This document shows, in pieces, positions 13,023-21,246 of a DNA stretch of 25,685 bases (the stretch's first letter is position 1; each line of letters starts with the position of its first letter). The notes under the pieces are model-generated. The model was not told where the DNA came from. It saw only the letters and a program-made list of their open reading frames with translations, and made no database searches. The stretch comes from a virus, in IMG/VR virus record IMGVR_UViG_3300045993_000338, positions 1 through 25,685 of that record; one strand, given 5' to 3'. The position numbers were made by a program, and so were the translations under genes.

Positions 13023-14165
13023 CTAATAAATATTTTTGAGCAGCTCTGCCACTGCATCCGTCTCGGCTGCATGTTTTGCGTAACCGCTTGAGGTTTTAGC
13101 CTTGCTAGTCAGCTGCTCTAATTTGGTTTTGGTAGCTTTCACCTGTCCAGTAGGTTTCTGAAACTTACCTACAGGCTTAGCCAATTTCTTTTCTGCTATC
13201 GTCTTTCCAGCACGATACTTTTGAGCATCCAGAATCAAATCTAAAATACGGGCGTCTTTTACATCAGCAAATTCTTGAGCGGAGAAGCCATAAGTGTCAG
13301 ATACAAAGTTTTGCATAGTGCTTAATGCAGATTTAAACTTATTGGTATCTTGCCACTCAGGATGTTTCTCTATCGCTTTCTGTACTTGCTCTTGTATATA
13401 GGCTTGCGTTCTTTGACCAAACTCTTGTTGATACTTTTCAGTCTCTTGCTGTTTTACAGTATCAGTCGCCGTTTTAATCTTTTGTATTTCATCAACACGA
13501 ATGTTGTAATCTTGTACCAGTGCTGCATATTCACCAGGATTAGAATAGCGTAAGGTATTCCAATCTACACCTTGATACTCTTTAACTAAAGAGTTTTCAA
13601 GATATGTGGTTAATGCCTCAGCATCTTTAATCTTGGTGCCATACTCTTGCAAAGTTTGCATTTTCTGGGATTCAAAATTTTTCTTTTCTTCCGCTAGGGC
13701 TTTGCCTTTCTGGTCGATTGCTCTATTCTTCTGGTATCCTGAGATTAACTCAGCAGCAGGAACAACTTCAATCTTGCCAGCAACATTAACTTTAAAGCCA
13801 GCAAAGTCACCCTCGTCATCAAGAATAATTTTATCTTCTGGTACACCTAACACCTTAGACCATGTGGCTTCCTCGTCTTCACTGGGGCCAGCATTGTCTT
13901 CAATTTCAGGCTCTTCTAGTTCACTTTCGTCAACTAGGTCTTTCTCATAGAATTCACCCTCGTCATCCTCGTTACCATCCTCTGTTGAATCCTCGCTTAG
14001 GGGTAAATCCGGCTTAGACTCTTGAGCTTTGGGCTTGGCTGCTTTTGGTTCTTTCTTTTCTACTGGCGCTTGATCTTCCATCAATAACGCCGATATTTGA
14101 TCTGTTACACTACCTACCGCCTGTGAGGGTTGGGATTCGGTGGTGACATTAATTTCATTACTCAT
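13023..14165 (-). CDS. Capsid scaffolding protein
   Basis: This 380-residue protein is very acidic at the N-terminus (about 60-110, rich in Glu/Asp/Ser). A short folded segment follows at about 103-150 (WSKVLGVPEDKIILDDEGDFAGFKVNVAGKIEVVPAAELI). The remaining 230 residues are a long coiled-coil with Gln/Lys/Glu. The C-terminus is basic and rich in Lys/Thr (KKLAKPVGKFQKPTGQVKATKTKL). Position immediately upstream of the capsid gene and this layout are typical of scaffold proteins that guide shell assembly and leave. An AAGG site precedes the ATG. The family cannot be named from sequence alone. Confidence 0.8.
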   Translation of the reverse strand: MSNEINVTTESQPSQAVGSVTDQISALLMEDQAPVEKKEPKAAKPKAQESKPDLPLSEDSTEDGNEDDEGEFYEKDLVDESELEEPEIEDNAGPSEDEEATWSKVLGVPEDKIILDDEGDFAGFKVNVAGKIEVVPAAELISGYQKNRAIDQKGKALAEEKKNFESQKMQTLQEYGTKIKDAEALTTYLENSLVKEYQGVDWNTLRYSNPGEYAALVQDYNIRVDEIQKIKTATDTVKQQETEKYQQEFGQRTQAYIQEQVQKAIEKHPEWQDTNKFKSALSTMQNFVSDTYGFSAQEFADVKDARILDLILDAQKYRAGKTIAEKKLAKPVGKFQKPTGQVKATKTKLEQLTSKAKTSSGYAKHAAETDAVAELLKNIY

Positions 14166-14184
14166 TTATTAATTACCTTCTAGT

Positions 14185-15465
14185 TTACCAACCTTGAATC
14201 ACGACAGGTCGTTCATCAAGTTGGATGGCTTGACCAGCGCTGTAGGTCACTTGGGTTTTACCCCATCGGGTAGCATTACCTGTAACTTTAAAACTGCTGG
14301 TAGCATTGATACCTTGTAACCACACCACTTTAAATTTGCTGGTTCCTGTCTGTACCTTGCATTCCCAAACATTATTAGCTGAACTGCATGTCACTGATGT
14401 TAGATTATCAAGCAGATGGTTTGCTGCACTGACCGCTGCACTACCCAATTGATTTTTAGTTCCAGGAGTAGAAACCCCCATACTGTCATTGTCCCAAGCG
14501 TACCAATATACTCGTGATATGCCTTCGGATACATTAATTAGATAGGTTCTTAATGTTAGTGAATAGATCAAATCTTCTACGGGTATAGTCTTTCTTAATT
14601 TAGCATCGTCAAAGAAACTTTGACCAACTTCAGTATTCCATACAGGCAGCTTGCCGACGCCATTCTTTACCATAGTGTCTTTTAAAGACCGCATGGCAGG
14701 TATGATGCTTTCTGGCTCAGGGTCAAAATAATAATGTTGACTAACTACATCTATATAATGCGCTCCACCTTGCGAAAGAAAGGCGTCAAACTTACCACCC
14801 CAGTCACCTGAGGCAGGATGAATGGAAGGTGATAGCACCAGAGCATTAGGGTCAACTTTCTTAATCTCTTCATAGGCTGTTTGCGTAAGCTCAACCATAT
14901 CGCTAACATTGCCACTAAAAAACCCATTAGGCGCGCCACCATCACCATTGAATTGTGGGTCATACGGATAGTTTACCTCGTTCCATATTTCATAGGCTTC
15001 AATGCTCCCTTTATACTTGGTAGCAATGGTACGTACATAGGTTCTCCAAGTATTTATATCCGCTGGTTCCGCTGCATTACCCGGTGCATAATTCGATTCT
15101 TCATCGGGCCTAGCTGACGCCCATCGGGGAGTAAGCCCAAGCGTCAATAACACTTTCAGGTTAGCCGCTTTACTTTTCGTGATATAACCATCAATAACCT
15201 TATATTGCCAAGCATTGGAGTTTGGTTCCAGACTGGCCCAATCTACCCCAGAGTCCCACAGTCGAATGGCTTGATAGCCCGTACTTGCTGCGGATGGAAT
15301 ATCCATTGAGTCGTGCACATGGAAGCCAAGTATTAAATTAGTTTTTCCACCTGTTACTGGTGGTGTAGGCGGTGTGGGTGGTGGCGTAGGCGGCACAGGT
15401 GGATTAGGTGGTGTAGGTGTTCCACCATGTGTGCCATGCGTACCATGTGAATGATGCTTACTCAT
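14185..15465 (-). CDS. Glycoside hydrolase (clan A, GH39/GH5-like) in head cluster
   Basis: This 426-residue protein begins with a His/Gly/Thr segment (KHHSHGTHGTHGG) and a Pro-rich linker (16-38), then a TIM-barrel at about 42-345. AYEIWNE places the acid/base Glu at E163, and VWNTEVG places the nucleophile at E279, spaced as in clan GH-A. Other supports are GFHVHDSM, AIRLWDSGVDWASLEPN, VLLTLGLTPRWAS and ISRVYWYAWDN. The C-terminal 80 residues are a beta domain. There is no signal peptide. It lies between the scaffold gene and a nuclease gene, an unusual place. It may hydrolyse host polysaccharide as a virion-bound depolymerase; that role is inferred. Confidence 0.82.
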   Translation of the reverse strand: MSKHHSHGTHGTHGGTPTPPNPPVPPTPPPTPPTPPVTGGKTNLILGFHVHDSMDIPSAASTGYQAIRLWDSGVDWASLEPNSNAWQYKVIDGYITKSKAANLKVLLTLGLTPRWASARPDEESNYAPGNAAEPADINTWRTYVRTIATKYKGSIEAYEIWNEVNYPYDPQFNGDGGAPNGFFSGNVSDMVELTQTAYEEIKKVDPNALVLSPSIHPASGDWGGKFDAFLSQGGAHYIDVVSQHYYFDPEPESIIPAMRSLKDTMVKNGVGKLPVWNTEVGQSFFDDAKLRKTIPVEDLIYSLTLRTYLINVSEGISRVYWYAWDNDSMGVSTPGTKNQLGSAAVSAANHLLDNLTSVTCSSANNVWECKVQTGTSKFKVVWLQGINATSSFKVTGNATRWGKTQVTYSAGQAIQLDERPVVIQGW

Positions 15466-15515
15466 TTCATAAACTCCAACTATTAAATATTATGACAATT
15501 TCATATCATTTACCC

Positions 15516-15998
15516 TTACAAATTAATCAAAAATTCATAAGCTTCTTTATTCCATCTGGCATCTTCAAGCGCGTTATGTTCGCCTTTTTTTTGTTCCGGT
15601 AACTCAATATTGCCCAATGAATCACATAATTGCTTAATATCGCAAGTGTACATCGGCCAACCCTCTGGTAAATCCATCATCGTGCCGAATAACTGGCATA
15701 AGACTACATGGTCATAGTCCGCGTAATACGCCCAAAATTCAGGCTTATCATTCCCAATAAACGCTAAAAGTTCTTTCCTTATCTTGTTGCGCGTTCGGTA
15801 ATAAGCTAAGCCTTCATTAGATTCCCTATTTGGCAACTGTATTAATACGTTTTCCCAAACCCACGGAGAAGCATTTGCAGAGTCAAATTCCGTACTAATT
15901 GCATAATACTCACGGCCATCATCAGCCACCACACCTATTGAAATAAGGTCAATGGTCGAACCATCGTCTATAAATTCGCAATCGTAAAAATATTTCAT
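15516..15998 (-). CDS. DEDDh 3'-5' exonuclease (Rv2179c-like)
   Basis: The ATG at 15998 gives 160 residues; it lies 1 nt after the stop of the upstream gene. The sequence has the DnaQ-fold motifs: YDCEFID (D6, E8), WAYYADYDHVVL (D94/D96) and HNALEDARWNKEAY (H141, D146). The pattern, the short size and 'DcEF' instead of 'D.EtTG' fit the Rv2179c-like 3'-5' exoribonuclease family (PF16473). It would remove nucleotides from 3' ends of RNA or single-stranded DNA. It ends a run of short overlapping genes downstream of the portal. Confidence 0.82.
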   Translation of the reverse strand: MKYFYDCEFIDDGSTIDLISIGVVADDGREYYAISTEFDSANASPWVWENVLIQLPNRESNEGLAYYRTRNKIRKELLAFIGNDKPEFWAYYADYDHVVLCQLFGTMMDLPEGWPMYTCDIKQLCDSLGNIELPEQKKGEHNALEDARWNKEAYEFLINL

Positions 15999-15999
15999 A

Positions 16000-16188
16000 T
16001 TATTGATTTTTATTAAAACGGCGTTCTTGTTCCTGCTCATACCGTATTTGTGATTCGTATTTAAGTCTATCCTGCAACATTTTTATTTGTTTGGTATTAC
16101 TTACGTTCTTTTTACCAGACAATACCTCTTGATAGTCTTTTAACATGGCACGTGCTTTATCATCTCTTTCAAGTATCTGGGTAGACAT
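16000..16188 (-). CDS. Small helical phage protein, unknown
   Basis: The likely start is ATG 16188 with AAAGGTGAATAGA upstream, giving 62 residues; a GTG three codons earlier also exists. It is very hydrophilic and helical, with a KARAMLKDYQEVLSGKK segment and a Glu/Arg/Gln-rich C-terminus. It starts 1 nt after the stop of the previous small gene and ends 1 nt before the exonuclease start. No function is recognised. Confidence 0.55.
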   Translation of the reverse strand: MSTQILERDDKARAMLKDYQEVLSGKKNVSNTKQIKMLQDRLKYESQIRYEQEQERRFNKNQ

Positions 16189-16189
16189 T

Positions 16190-16447
16190 CTATTCACCTT
16201 TTAATTGCTTACGTGCCAAATCACCCGTTGTAATATCATTTTGGATTGCTGACTCTAAATTATACAAAGCACTTATTTCCGCATGGATATAAGGATATTC
16301 TTCAAAATCAGCTTCATAAAAATTATCAAATAACATTTGTCTATGCTTGGTTATGTAATGCATTACCCACAGTGAGTAAGCTTTAGCCGCCTTTTCACCC
16401 AGATGGGCTTCTTTTTCAAGCTGGTCATTTTGCTCTATATTGCTCAT
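16190..16447 (-). CDS. Small phage protein, unknown
   Basis: This is 85 residues from ATG 16447, which overlaps the previous stop as ATGA. Twelve extra residues in frame upstream lie inside the DUF1737 gene and are not expected to be used. It has a helical N-terminus (DQLEKEAHLGEKAAKAYSLW), then HYITKHRQMLFDNFYEADFEEYPYIHAEISALYNL. Aromatic and acidic residues dominate. Its location in a tight chain of overlapping small genes suggests a co-translated unit. No motif was recognised. Confidence 0.55.
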   Translation of the reverse strand: MSNIEQNDQLEKEAHLGEKAAKAYSLWVMHYITKHRQMLFDNFYEADFEEYPYIHAEISALYNLESAIQNDITTGDLARKQLKGE

Positions 16448-16629
16448 TGTTTGTAGCTCGCCATAGCTTGATAATAGGTACAATCAAGGGTTGGGTCTTC
16501 CGTTTCCGCGGGATATCGCCCATACATCGCAATATTACCTAGTGGATAATAACCATCCTCCATGCCCTCAACAACTCGCTTGCATAAAGAGGGTAAATCT
16601 TTGCTTTCTATAACTATATAATCGTTCAT
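16444..16629 (-). CDS. DUF1737-like small protein
   Basis: This 61-residue protein reads NDYIVIESKDLPSLCKRVVEGMEDGYYPLGNIAMY..., the compact 'Yivve...dL...V......GyqplG.' pattern of DUF1737-type domains. The final third is YYQAMASYKQ, and 'yyQAm' is typical of the family end. The start has AAAGGTGAAAT upstream and overlaps the previous stop (ATGA). Function is unknown in the family as I know it. Confidence 0.65.
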   Translation of the reverse strand: MNDYIVIESKDLPSLCKRVVEGMEDGYYPLGNIAMYGRYPAETEDPTLDCTYYQAMASYKQ

Positions 16630-16805
16630 ATTTCACCTTTTTGATTATCCATTAACCTCTGTATTTTATGTTTAACATTATTCATCTTTATTCTTATATG
16701 TAATAGCTTTCTATCAATATCACAGGTACTTTTATCATAATTATGGGTTTGATAATTTTCATAAAGTAATCTTTGATAGTTATTACATAATTCTAAATCA
16801 TGCAC
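16626..16805 (-). CDS. Small basic helical protein, unknown
   Basis: The favoured start is GTG at 16805, with AAGGTG 6 nt upstream; another GTG at 16814 has no such site. This gives 59 residues. The protein is helical and basic (KLLHIRIKMNNVKHKIQRLMDNQKGEI). It overlaps the portal stop by 8 nt, so translation is likely coupled. It is not a recognised family. Confidence 0.5.
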   Translation of the reverse strand: MHDLELCNNYQRLLYENYQTHNYDKSTCDIDRKLLHIRIKMNNVKHKIQRLMDNQKGEI

Positions 16806-18999
16806 CAGTTTCACCTTCTGCTGTATCGTTAGATTCTTCCGCTGCTTGGATCAGTTGCTGATTTGCTATGAAATTCGCATCCTGATCAGCCTTGGCTTGC
16901 GCTTCAATTTGAGTCAACTTAATGGCGTTATCCAATAGCATTTTCTCTTTATCAAGTTCATCTTTATGCTTAGTCTTTATTGCATCCAATAACATAGCTT
17001 GTTTTTGTAATTGCATTTCAAGAGCGGCAATCTGGGCCTGACTGGTTGCCTTATCCATTTCACGTTGATGTTTACCTAATTCAACCTGGCCTTTTAACTG
17101 TACATTTGCCATTTGAGACTCGGCGGCAGTAGTCGCAGACTTAGCTAATTCCGCTTGCTGGCGCATTTGCTCTTGAGTCATGGCATCCTGTTTCTGACTG
17201 GCTTGCTGTGCGGATTGTTGGGCTTGTTGTGCGGCTTTCTGTCCTTCAGGGCTCGCAGGATCAATAAAGTATCGGGTAGCACCATTAAGGCCACTAAACT
17301 TGCAAAGATCATCCAAAGCACTGTACACCTTCCCAGGAGCCACCATATAACCTAATGGCGTTTGCGCAATTGCCGCCTGCATTTGGGTTACCTGAGTAAC
17401 TGCAGCTAACTGTTTCGCATGGTCGCCGGTTCCTGTCCCCACACGCACTGTCGTTTTCTGTCTGGGTTTCCAAGAACTTGGGTTAACCTGTACCCATTCG
17501 CCTTTAAATTTAAAATCTTGTACGGTATCGATATGCTTAACAGCTAAATCACGTATTTTTGTACAGAGCGGCTTAATACCTGTTTCCGCAATAACCCTAA
17601 TTAATAATCCGATGAGTTCCTCTTTGGCGTTCATCATGCGCTCTACGCCTTCAGAGCCCACATTGTTACCAATGTTCTGAGGCGTTGCCGATCCTTCCGC
17701 CGATACGCCCACACGTCCCGCCTTGACTTCATCAAGATACTTCATCATGGTGAAGCCAGCATCGCCTATTTGTGGAGTCTGTAATGGAGTAATAGCGTCA
17801 ATCCGCTTGGCTCTGATAATGCCGCCAGGACGAGAAACAAGCATGTCATCAATATTGACTTGACCCTCAACAATGACATTGCGTTGGTTATTTTGCAAAT
17901 ACATGTTGTCCATAATATTCCGCAAAAGATAGGTCTTATTATCCTGTATCTGCTTGAGCCTGTCATAAATGGATAAGCCTTTAAACTTATGGGACATGAT
18001 GATAGCAGTGCAAGCTACCCAAGGACTGTAGTCTACTTCCTCTTTACTTAATACCACTGTAGGCGGCAATGAATTACCCACAGTAATTTTCATAGGCGAG
18101 GCAATCCCATCACCGTCCATGTCGAGTTTAAGAAAGCACTCGCAGACATCAACCAATTTACTAGATATATCTTCAACAAATTGAGTGGGTATGAGTGTGT
18201 TCTCATGTTGCGCACCAAACCGATATGATGATCTAAGTAAGTCGGCTTGTGCCAGGTTTTGCACGATCTCTGGATCATAGCCTTCTTCAATTAAATCACT
18301 AACGGATTTTGTTACTATGTGAGACGTGAAGCGTGCAGTATCCAGGTTTATAGAATTATGCTGATTGCTAACGCGAAACTGTTCAGGAGGCACAGCATCA
18401 ATGCATATTTTACCGCTGTTGGTAGTGATCTTAATTTTAACGTTATACGTTGAAATAGGTTGGCCATCGAACGTAAAGTCTGGAATCTCTGATAATGATA
18501 TTAACTCTACTGACTTATCAGCAACGAGCATTTGTAGCTGCTCTTGTGATAAGCCAGTATAAGTATCTGTGTCAACTTCCTCTTCATCCTCATAATAGAC
18601 TTTGAGGATACCATTGCGCTGCATCAAGGCATCTTTAACAAACTGATGAATCAGGATAAATCCATCGTTTTGTTTCATTAAGATGTCGTAGACAAACTCT
18701 GATTCAAGTTCCGCTTGCTTCTCATCGTCTGGTGATACAGGGTCAAAGATCACTACCTCGTTATTCTGAGTAAAGCTCTTCATTACCTGTGGGATGATCC
18801 ACTCAATAGCATCGGCAACATCGGTAGAGATTAAGGCGGAGCGGCCTTCCTGCTCGGTTCCGGTAGGATTACCAAGATAGTAATTGAGTGGATCAATCAG
18901 GTCTTGAGGCGTCTGCACAGTGACATTAGCCATGCTGAGCTCATTGGCTACTATGGCTAATATATCCTCGTCAGTAAGCTTCTTTTTCTTTGTTGCCAT
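16798..18999 (-). CDS. Portal protein (P22/SU10-like)
   Basis: At 733 residues it is close to P22 portal (725). Features include an N-terminal basic KKKKL, the 'GRSALISTDVADAIEWIIPQVMKSFTQNNEVVIFDP' portal signature, the wing and stem region with SLSEIPDFTFDG and AVPPEQFRVSN, and 'LLRNIMDNMYLQNNQRNVIVEGQVN' followed by SRPGGIIRAKR. The final 160 residues are Gln/Ala-rich coiled coil, matching the helical barrel of long portals. It forms the 12-subunit DNA channel at one vertex. It starts in a 1-nt TAATG overlap with the upstream gene and follows the terminases. Confidence 0.9.
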   Translation of the reverse strand: MATKKKKLTDEDILAIVANELSMANVTVQTPQDLIDPLNYYLGNPTGTEQEGRSALISTDVADAIEWIIPQVMKSFTQNNEVVIFDPVSPDDEKQAELESEFVYDILMKQNDGFILIHQFVKDALMQRNGILKVYYEDEEEVDTDTYTGLSQEQLQMLVADKSVELISLSEIPDFTFDGQPISTYNVKIKITTNSGKICIDAVPPEQFRVSNQHNSINLDTARFTSHIVTKSVSDLIEEGYDPEIVQNLAQADLLRSSYRFGAQHENTLIPTQFVEDISSKLVDVCECFLKLDMDGDGIASPMKITVGNSLPPTVVLSKEEVDYSPWVACTAIIMSHKFKGLSIYDRLKQIQDNKTYLLRNIMDNMYLQNNQRNVIVEGQVNIDDMLVSRPGGIIRAKRIDAITPLQTPQIGDAGFTMMKYLDEVKAGRVGVSAEGSATPQNIGNNVGSEGVERMMNAKEELIGLLIRVIAETGIKPLCTKIRDLAVKHIDTVQDFKFKGEWVQVNPSSWKPRQKTTVRVGTGTGDHAKQLAAVTQVTQMQAAIAQTPLGYMVAPGKVYSALDDLCKFSGLNGATRYFIDPASPEGQKAAQQAQQSAQQASQKQDAMTQEQMRQQAELAKSATTAAESQMANVQLKGQVELGKHQREMDKATSQAQIAALEMQLQKQAMLLDAIKTKHKDELDKEKMLLDNAIKLTQIEAQAKADQDANFIANQQLIQAAEESNDTAEGETGA

Positions 19000-19334
19000 T
19001 ACACCAGACTTCCTAACTTCTTCATTACTTTGTGAATACCCGCGACTTCTGCATCTATCTCAGCATTAATCGTTGTGATGTTAGCTGGATCAATGACTGG
19101 ATAAGTACGCGCAGGATAGCCACTAACCTGTAACGCTGTTATGGCATTAATAACTGCCCGTAGTGTTGTATTACGAGCTAAGCTATCCTCTTGCGCTTTC
19201 TTAATAATACTGCGACTCTGCTCTGATAAAGACGTGAACGTCAATAGATCGGCGTAACCTTTGAGATTAGTCAACTCTACTGATTGGGCAGTGTTAACTT
19301 CTAGTAAAAGCGCGTTAAGGTCTATTAGAGCCAT
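18999..19334 (-). CDS. Conserved phage protein next to the portal
   Basis: This 111-residue protein is helical (LIDLNALLLEVNTAQSVELTNLKGYADLL; RSIIKKAQEDSLARNTTLRAVINAITALQVSGYPARTYPVID). It ends with ITTINAEIDAEVAGIHKVMKKL. It has no Cys. Its stop overlaps the portal ATG as TAATG. Small helical proteins of this size occur between terminase and portal genes in many related phages; their job is not known to me. A portal-assembly or packaging-accessory role is only inferred. Confidence 0.6.
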   Translation of the reverse strand: MALIDLNALLLEVNTAQSVELTNLKGYADLLTFTSLSEQSRSIIKKAQEDSLARNTTLRAVINAITALQVSGYPARTYPVIDPANITTINAEIDAEVAGIHKVMKKLGSLV

Positions 19335-19340
19335 ATTAAA

Positions 19341-19412
19341 TTAGCAGCCTTTCTTACCGGGTTTACCTTTGCCTGGCATTGGTTCTTTACTATCTTTCTT
19401 AGTCTTGCCCAT
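19341..19412 (-). CDS. 23-residue Lys/Gly/Pro-rich micro-protein
   Basis: ATG at 19412 is preceded by GAGG 7 nt upstream. The product is M-G-K-T-K-K-D-S-K-E, then P-M-P-G-K-G-K-P-G-K-K-G-C and stop. It is extremely basic and ends in Cys. The gap otherwise holds no gene, so a strong ribosome-binding site in a gap of 174 nt supports it. Short 'GKGKPGKK' peptides occur between terminase and portal genes in other phages, as I recall. Role unknown; nucleic-acid binding is possible from charge. Confidence 0.6.
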   Translation of the reverse strand: MGKTKKDSKEPMPGKGKPGKKGC

Positions 19413-19422
19413 TATCTTATCC

Positions 19423-19512
19423 TCAAATTAAACATAAAGTTGTTGTTATCATAAATACTCCAATTACTAACCACACCTGCCACTCATCGAAGTAATACAG
19501 GATGGTGTTCAT
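19423..19512 (-). CDS. 29-residue membrane micro-protein
   Basis: ATG at 19512 overlaps the large terminase stop (ATGA), which suggests coupled translation. The product is M-N-T-I-L-Y-Y-F-D-E-W-Q-V-W, then LVIGVFMITTTLCLI, one membrane-spanning helix. The stop at 19423 is next to the ribosome-binding site of the 23-residue micro-gene. Position and coupling support translation. Function unknown. Confidence 0.5.
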   Translation of the reverse strand: MNTILYYFDEWQVWLVIGVFMITTTLCLI

Positions 19513-20804
19513 ACAATCGTTTTATTAGTGTAGCTGTAATCAAGTTTGCTATGAAATTGTGGGTTATCCATCAATAAAGGATGTGCCACAGCCATTAAAC
19601 CAAACGCATCTGCACAATGCGAACTCCAGTCGTGATCAGGCCCTAAACCTATGCGTCGCGCTTCGTCTATCTTTTCGTGATACCAGCCTAACGCATCAAT
19701 CCCGCCTTGACATTTATCGGCATTAAACCACATAGATGGAAATAACCGTCTCGCCGCTTCCACACGCTGTTTAGCTGCACCTGAGCCTTGATTTTGTACC
19801 ACAAACACGTCAAAACCTGCTTCCATTAGAGCCGATTCATAGGTGACAGTATAAACCTTATCATGATTGATTCCGTCATGCGGTAATACAATCTGCGCTT
19901 TACCGTAGCCATTATCCCTTAACCAATGAATATGTGTGGCTAACGGTTGTCCCACTGCTTCATAGTAATCGAGTATGCGGATTTCTTTGCCTATAAATTG
20001 CGCTATCCAAATGCTGCAAGCGTCGGCCCTTGCCCCTGTGCCACCAATGTCCCAGAATGAGCGTATGGTCATCAATGGGTCTTGCGCTACCCGTCCAAAA
20101 CGTCCTTCGGCTTTAGCTTGCGATAGATTCTTGGCATAGTAAGCCGATTCACTAATGGTGACATAATCGCCATTCCAGATATGTTCATATTGATCAGGGT
20201 TAATGCGTAGACAATCGACACGCTCTTGCTCAAGCTCAGCAGGAAACCAAGGATTATTGTTCCAGTTGGCTCTAATAACCACACTGTTTGAGGGCAAGTG
20301 TTCACCTCTAAGCATTTTATCCACAGGGTCAGTCTTGCGCCTTGGGTTCCATGAGAACCACAGTTCAGAATCTGGCGCGCGGATAGTAGGTGTTAGTAAT
20401 TGCAATGAGCGTGTAGACATAGTTTGCGCTTCTTCAATCCAGGCCCGATTAAAGTTTTCTAGCGATTTAATAGATTCAGCATTTTGATCATTCATACCTG
20501 TGAAGACAATCTGTCCGTCACCAGGCGTTTGTATCAGCTCTTTAAATATTCGAAAGCCTTGACGTTGGCCTAAGCCAAAAGCTTTGATCTTGTCCTCAAG
20601 TAACAGCTTGGCGGAGTCTTTTAAACTCTTTTGAACTTCCCTTATGCACACAGAGCGTAAGCCGCGATTAGCATAAGAGTCCTCAATCATTAAGGATGCA
20701 AACATGTGCGACTTGCCACTACCACGGCCACCATACAAGCCTTTGTAGCGGGCAGGATGTAACAGAGGTTCGGCAAATTCAGCGGTTGGAATTGTTAGCA
20801 GCAT
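19509..20804 (-). CDS. terL: Terminase large subunit (PBSX/Terminase_3 type)
   Basis: This 431-residue protein has an N-terminal ATPase: Walker A GGRGSGKS at 25-32, Walker B RAWIEEAQ at 120-127, followed by the coupling 'WNP' segment (SWNPRRKTDPVD). The C-terminal RNase H-fold nuclease has D252 (FWDIGGTG), D310 (LPHDGINHD) and D399 (HCADAFGLM). It is close to usual family length. It packages DNA into the procapsid through the portal and cuts the concatemer. It overlaps the small-subunit gene by 26 nt. It ends in the ATGA overlap with a micro-gene. Confidence 0.95.
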   Translation of the reverse strand: MLLTIPTAEFAEPLLHPARYKGLYGGRGSGKSHMFASLMIEDSYANRGLRSVCIREVQKSLKDSAKLLLEDKIKAFGLGQRQGFRIFKELIQTPGDGQIVFTGMNDQNAESIKSLENFNRAWIEEAQTMSTRSLQLLTPTIRAPDSELWFSWNPRRKTDPVDKMLRGEHLPSNSVVIRANWNNNPWFPAELEQERVDCLRINPDQYEHIWNGDYVTISESAYYAKNLSQAKAEGRFGRVAQDPLMTIRSFWDIGGTGARADACSIWIAQFIGKEIRILDYYEAVGQPLATHIHWLRDNGYGKAQIVLPHDGINHDKVYTVTYESALMEAGFDVFVVQNQGSGAAKQRVEAARRLFPSMWFNADKCQGGIDALGWYHEKIDEARRIGLGPDHDWSSHCADAFGLMAVAHPLLMDNPQFHSKLDYSYTNKTIV

Positions 20805-21207
20805 TTTTCTCGTTAATGATTAAACGGGTAATCTTAATAGCGTCATCAAGGTTACTCACTGAGCTATCCTTGGTTATACCGTGCATCTCTGCAAATACTT
20901 TAATAGCCGAAACTCTGGCACTGGCATTGTTCTGTTTATCGTGCACAATATCCACCAATTGCCGACGGCACCATTCAGTACGCCGTTGATGTTGTTTGTT
21001 GGCGTCACTGGTTTCCTCAGCAATACGCTGTTTAACATAAGCATCCTGCATGAATACCTTAACCATCATATCCGCGGCCTGGAAATTGTAACCCATCCGC
21101 ATACAGGCATCTTTGGCGTTAGAATCCAAGGTGTACTCATTAACGAAATGATCCCTCAAATCCTTCTCAGCCTGAGTTAGTGTGGGTTCATCTAGTAGCG
21201 GATTCAT
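20779..21207 (-). CDS. Terminase small subunit (probable)
   Basis: This 142-residue protein lies just before terL and overlaps it by 26 nt. The N-terminal region LTQAEKDLRDHFVNEYTLDSNAKDACMRMGYNFQAADMMVKVFMQDAYVKQRI looks like the helix-turn-helix DNA-recognition part of small terminases ('a...a...G......a......d..V...i'). The rest is coiled-coil and basic. It likely recognises the packaging site and recruits TerL. No clear Shine-Dalgarno site was seen before the ATG; TATATAACGTCCT precedes it. The call rests on position plus pattern. Confidence 0.8.
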   Translation of the reverse strand: MNPLLDEPTLTQAEKDLRDHFVNEYTLDSNAKDACMRMGYNFQAADMMVKVFMQDAYVKQRIAEETSDANKQHQRRTEWCRRQLVDIVHDKQNNASARVSAIKVFAEMHGITKDSSVSNLDDAIKITRLIINEKNAANNSNR

Positions 21208-21246
21208 AGGACGTTATATACGCTTTAGTTAAGTATTTGTAAATTA

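Noticed and set aside
13350-13553. Plus-strand frame opposite the scaffold gene
   Set aside because: It is the antisense of a Lys/Glu/Gln coiled-coil, giving a false Leu/Phe-rich product.
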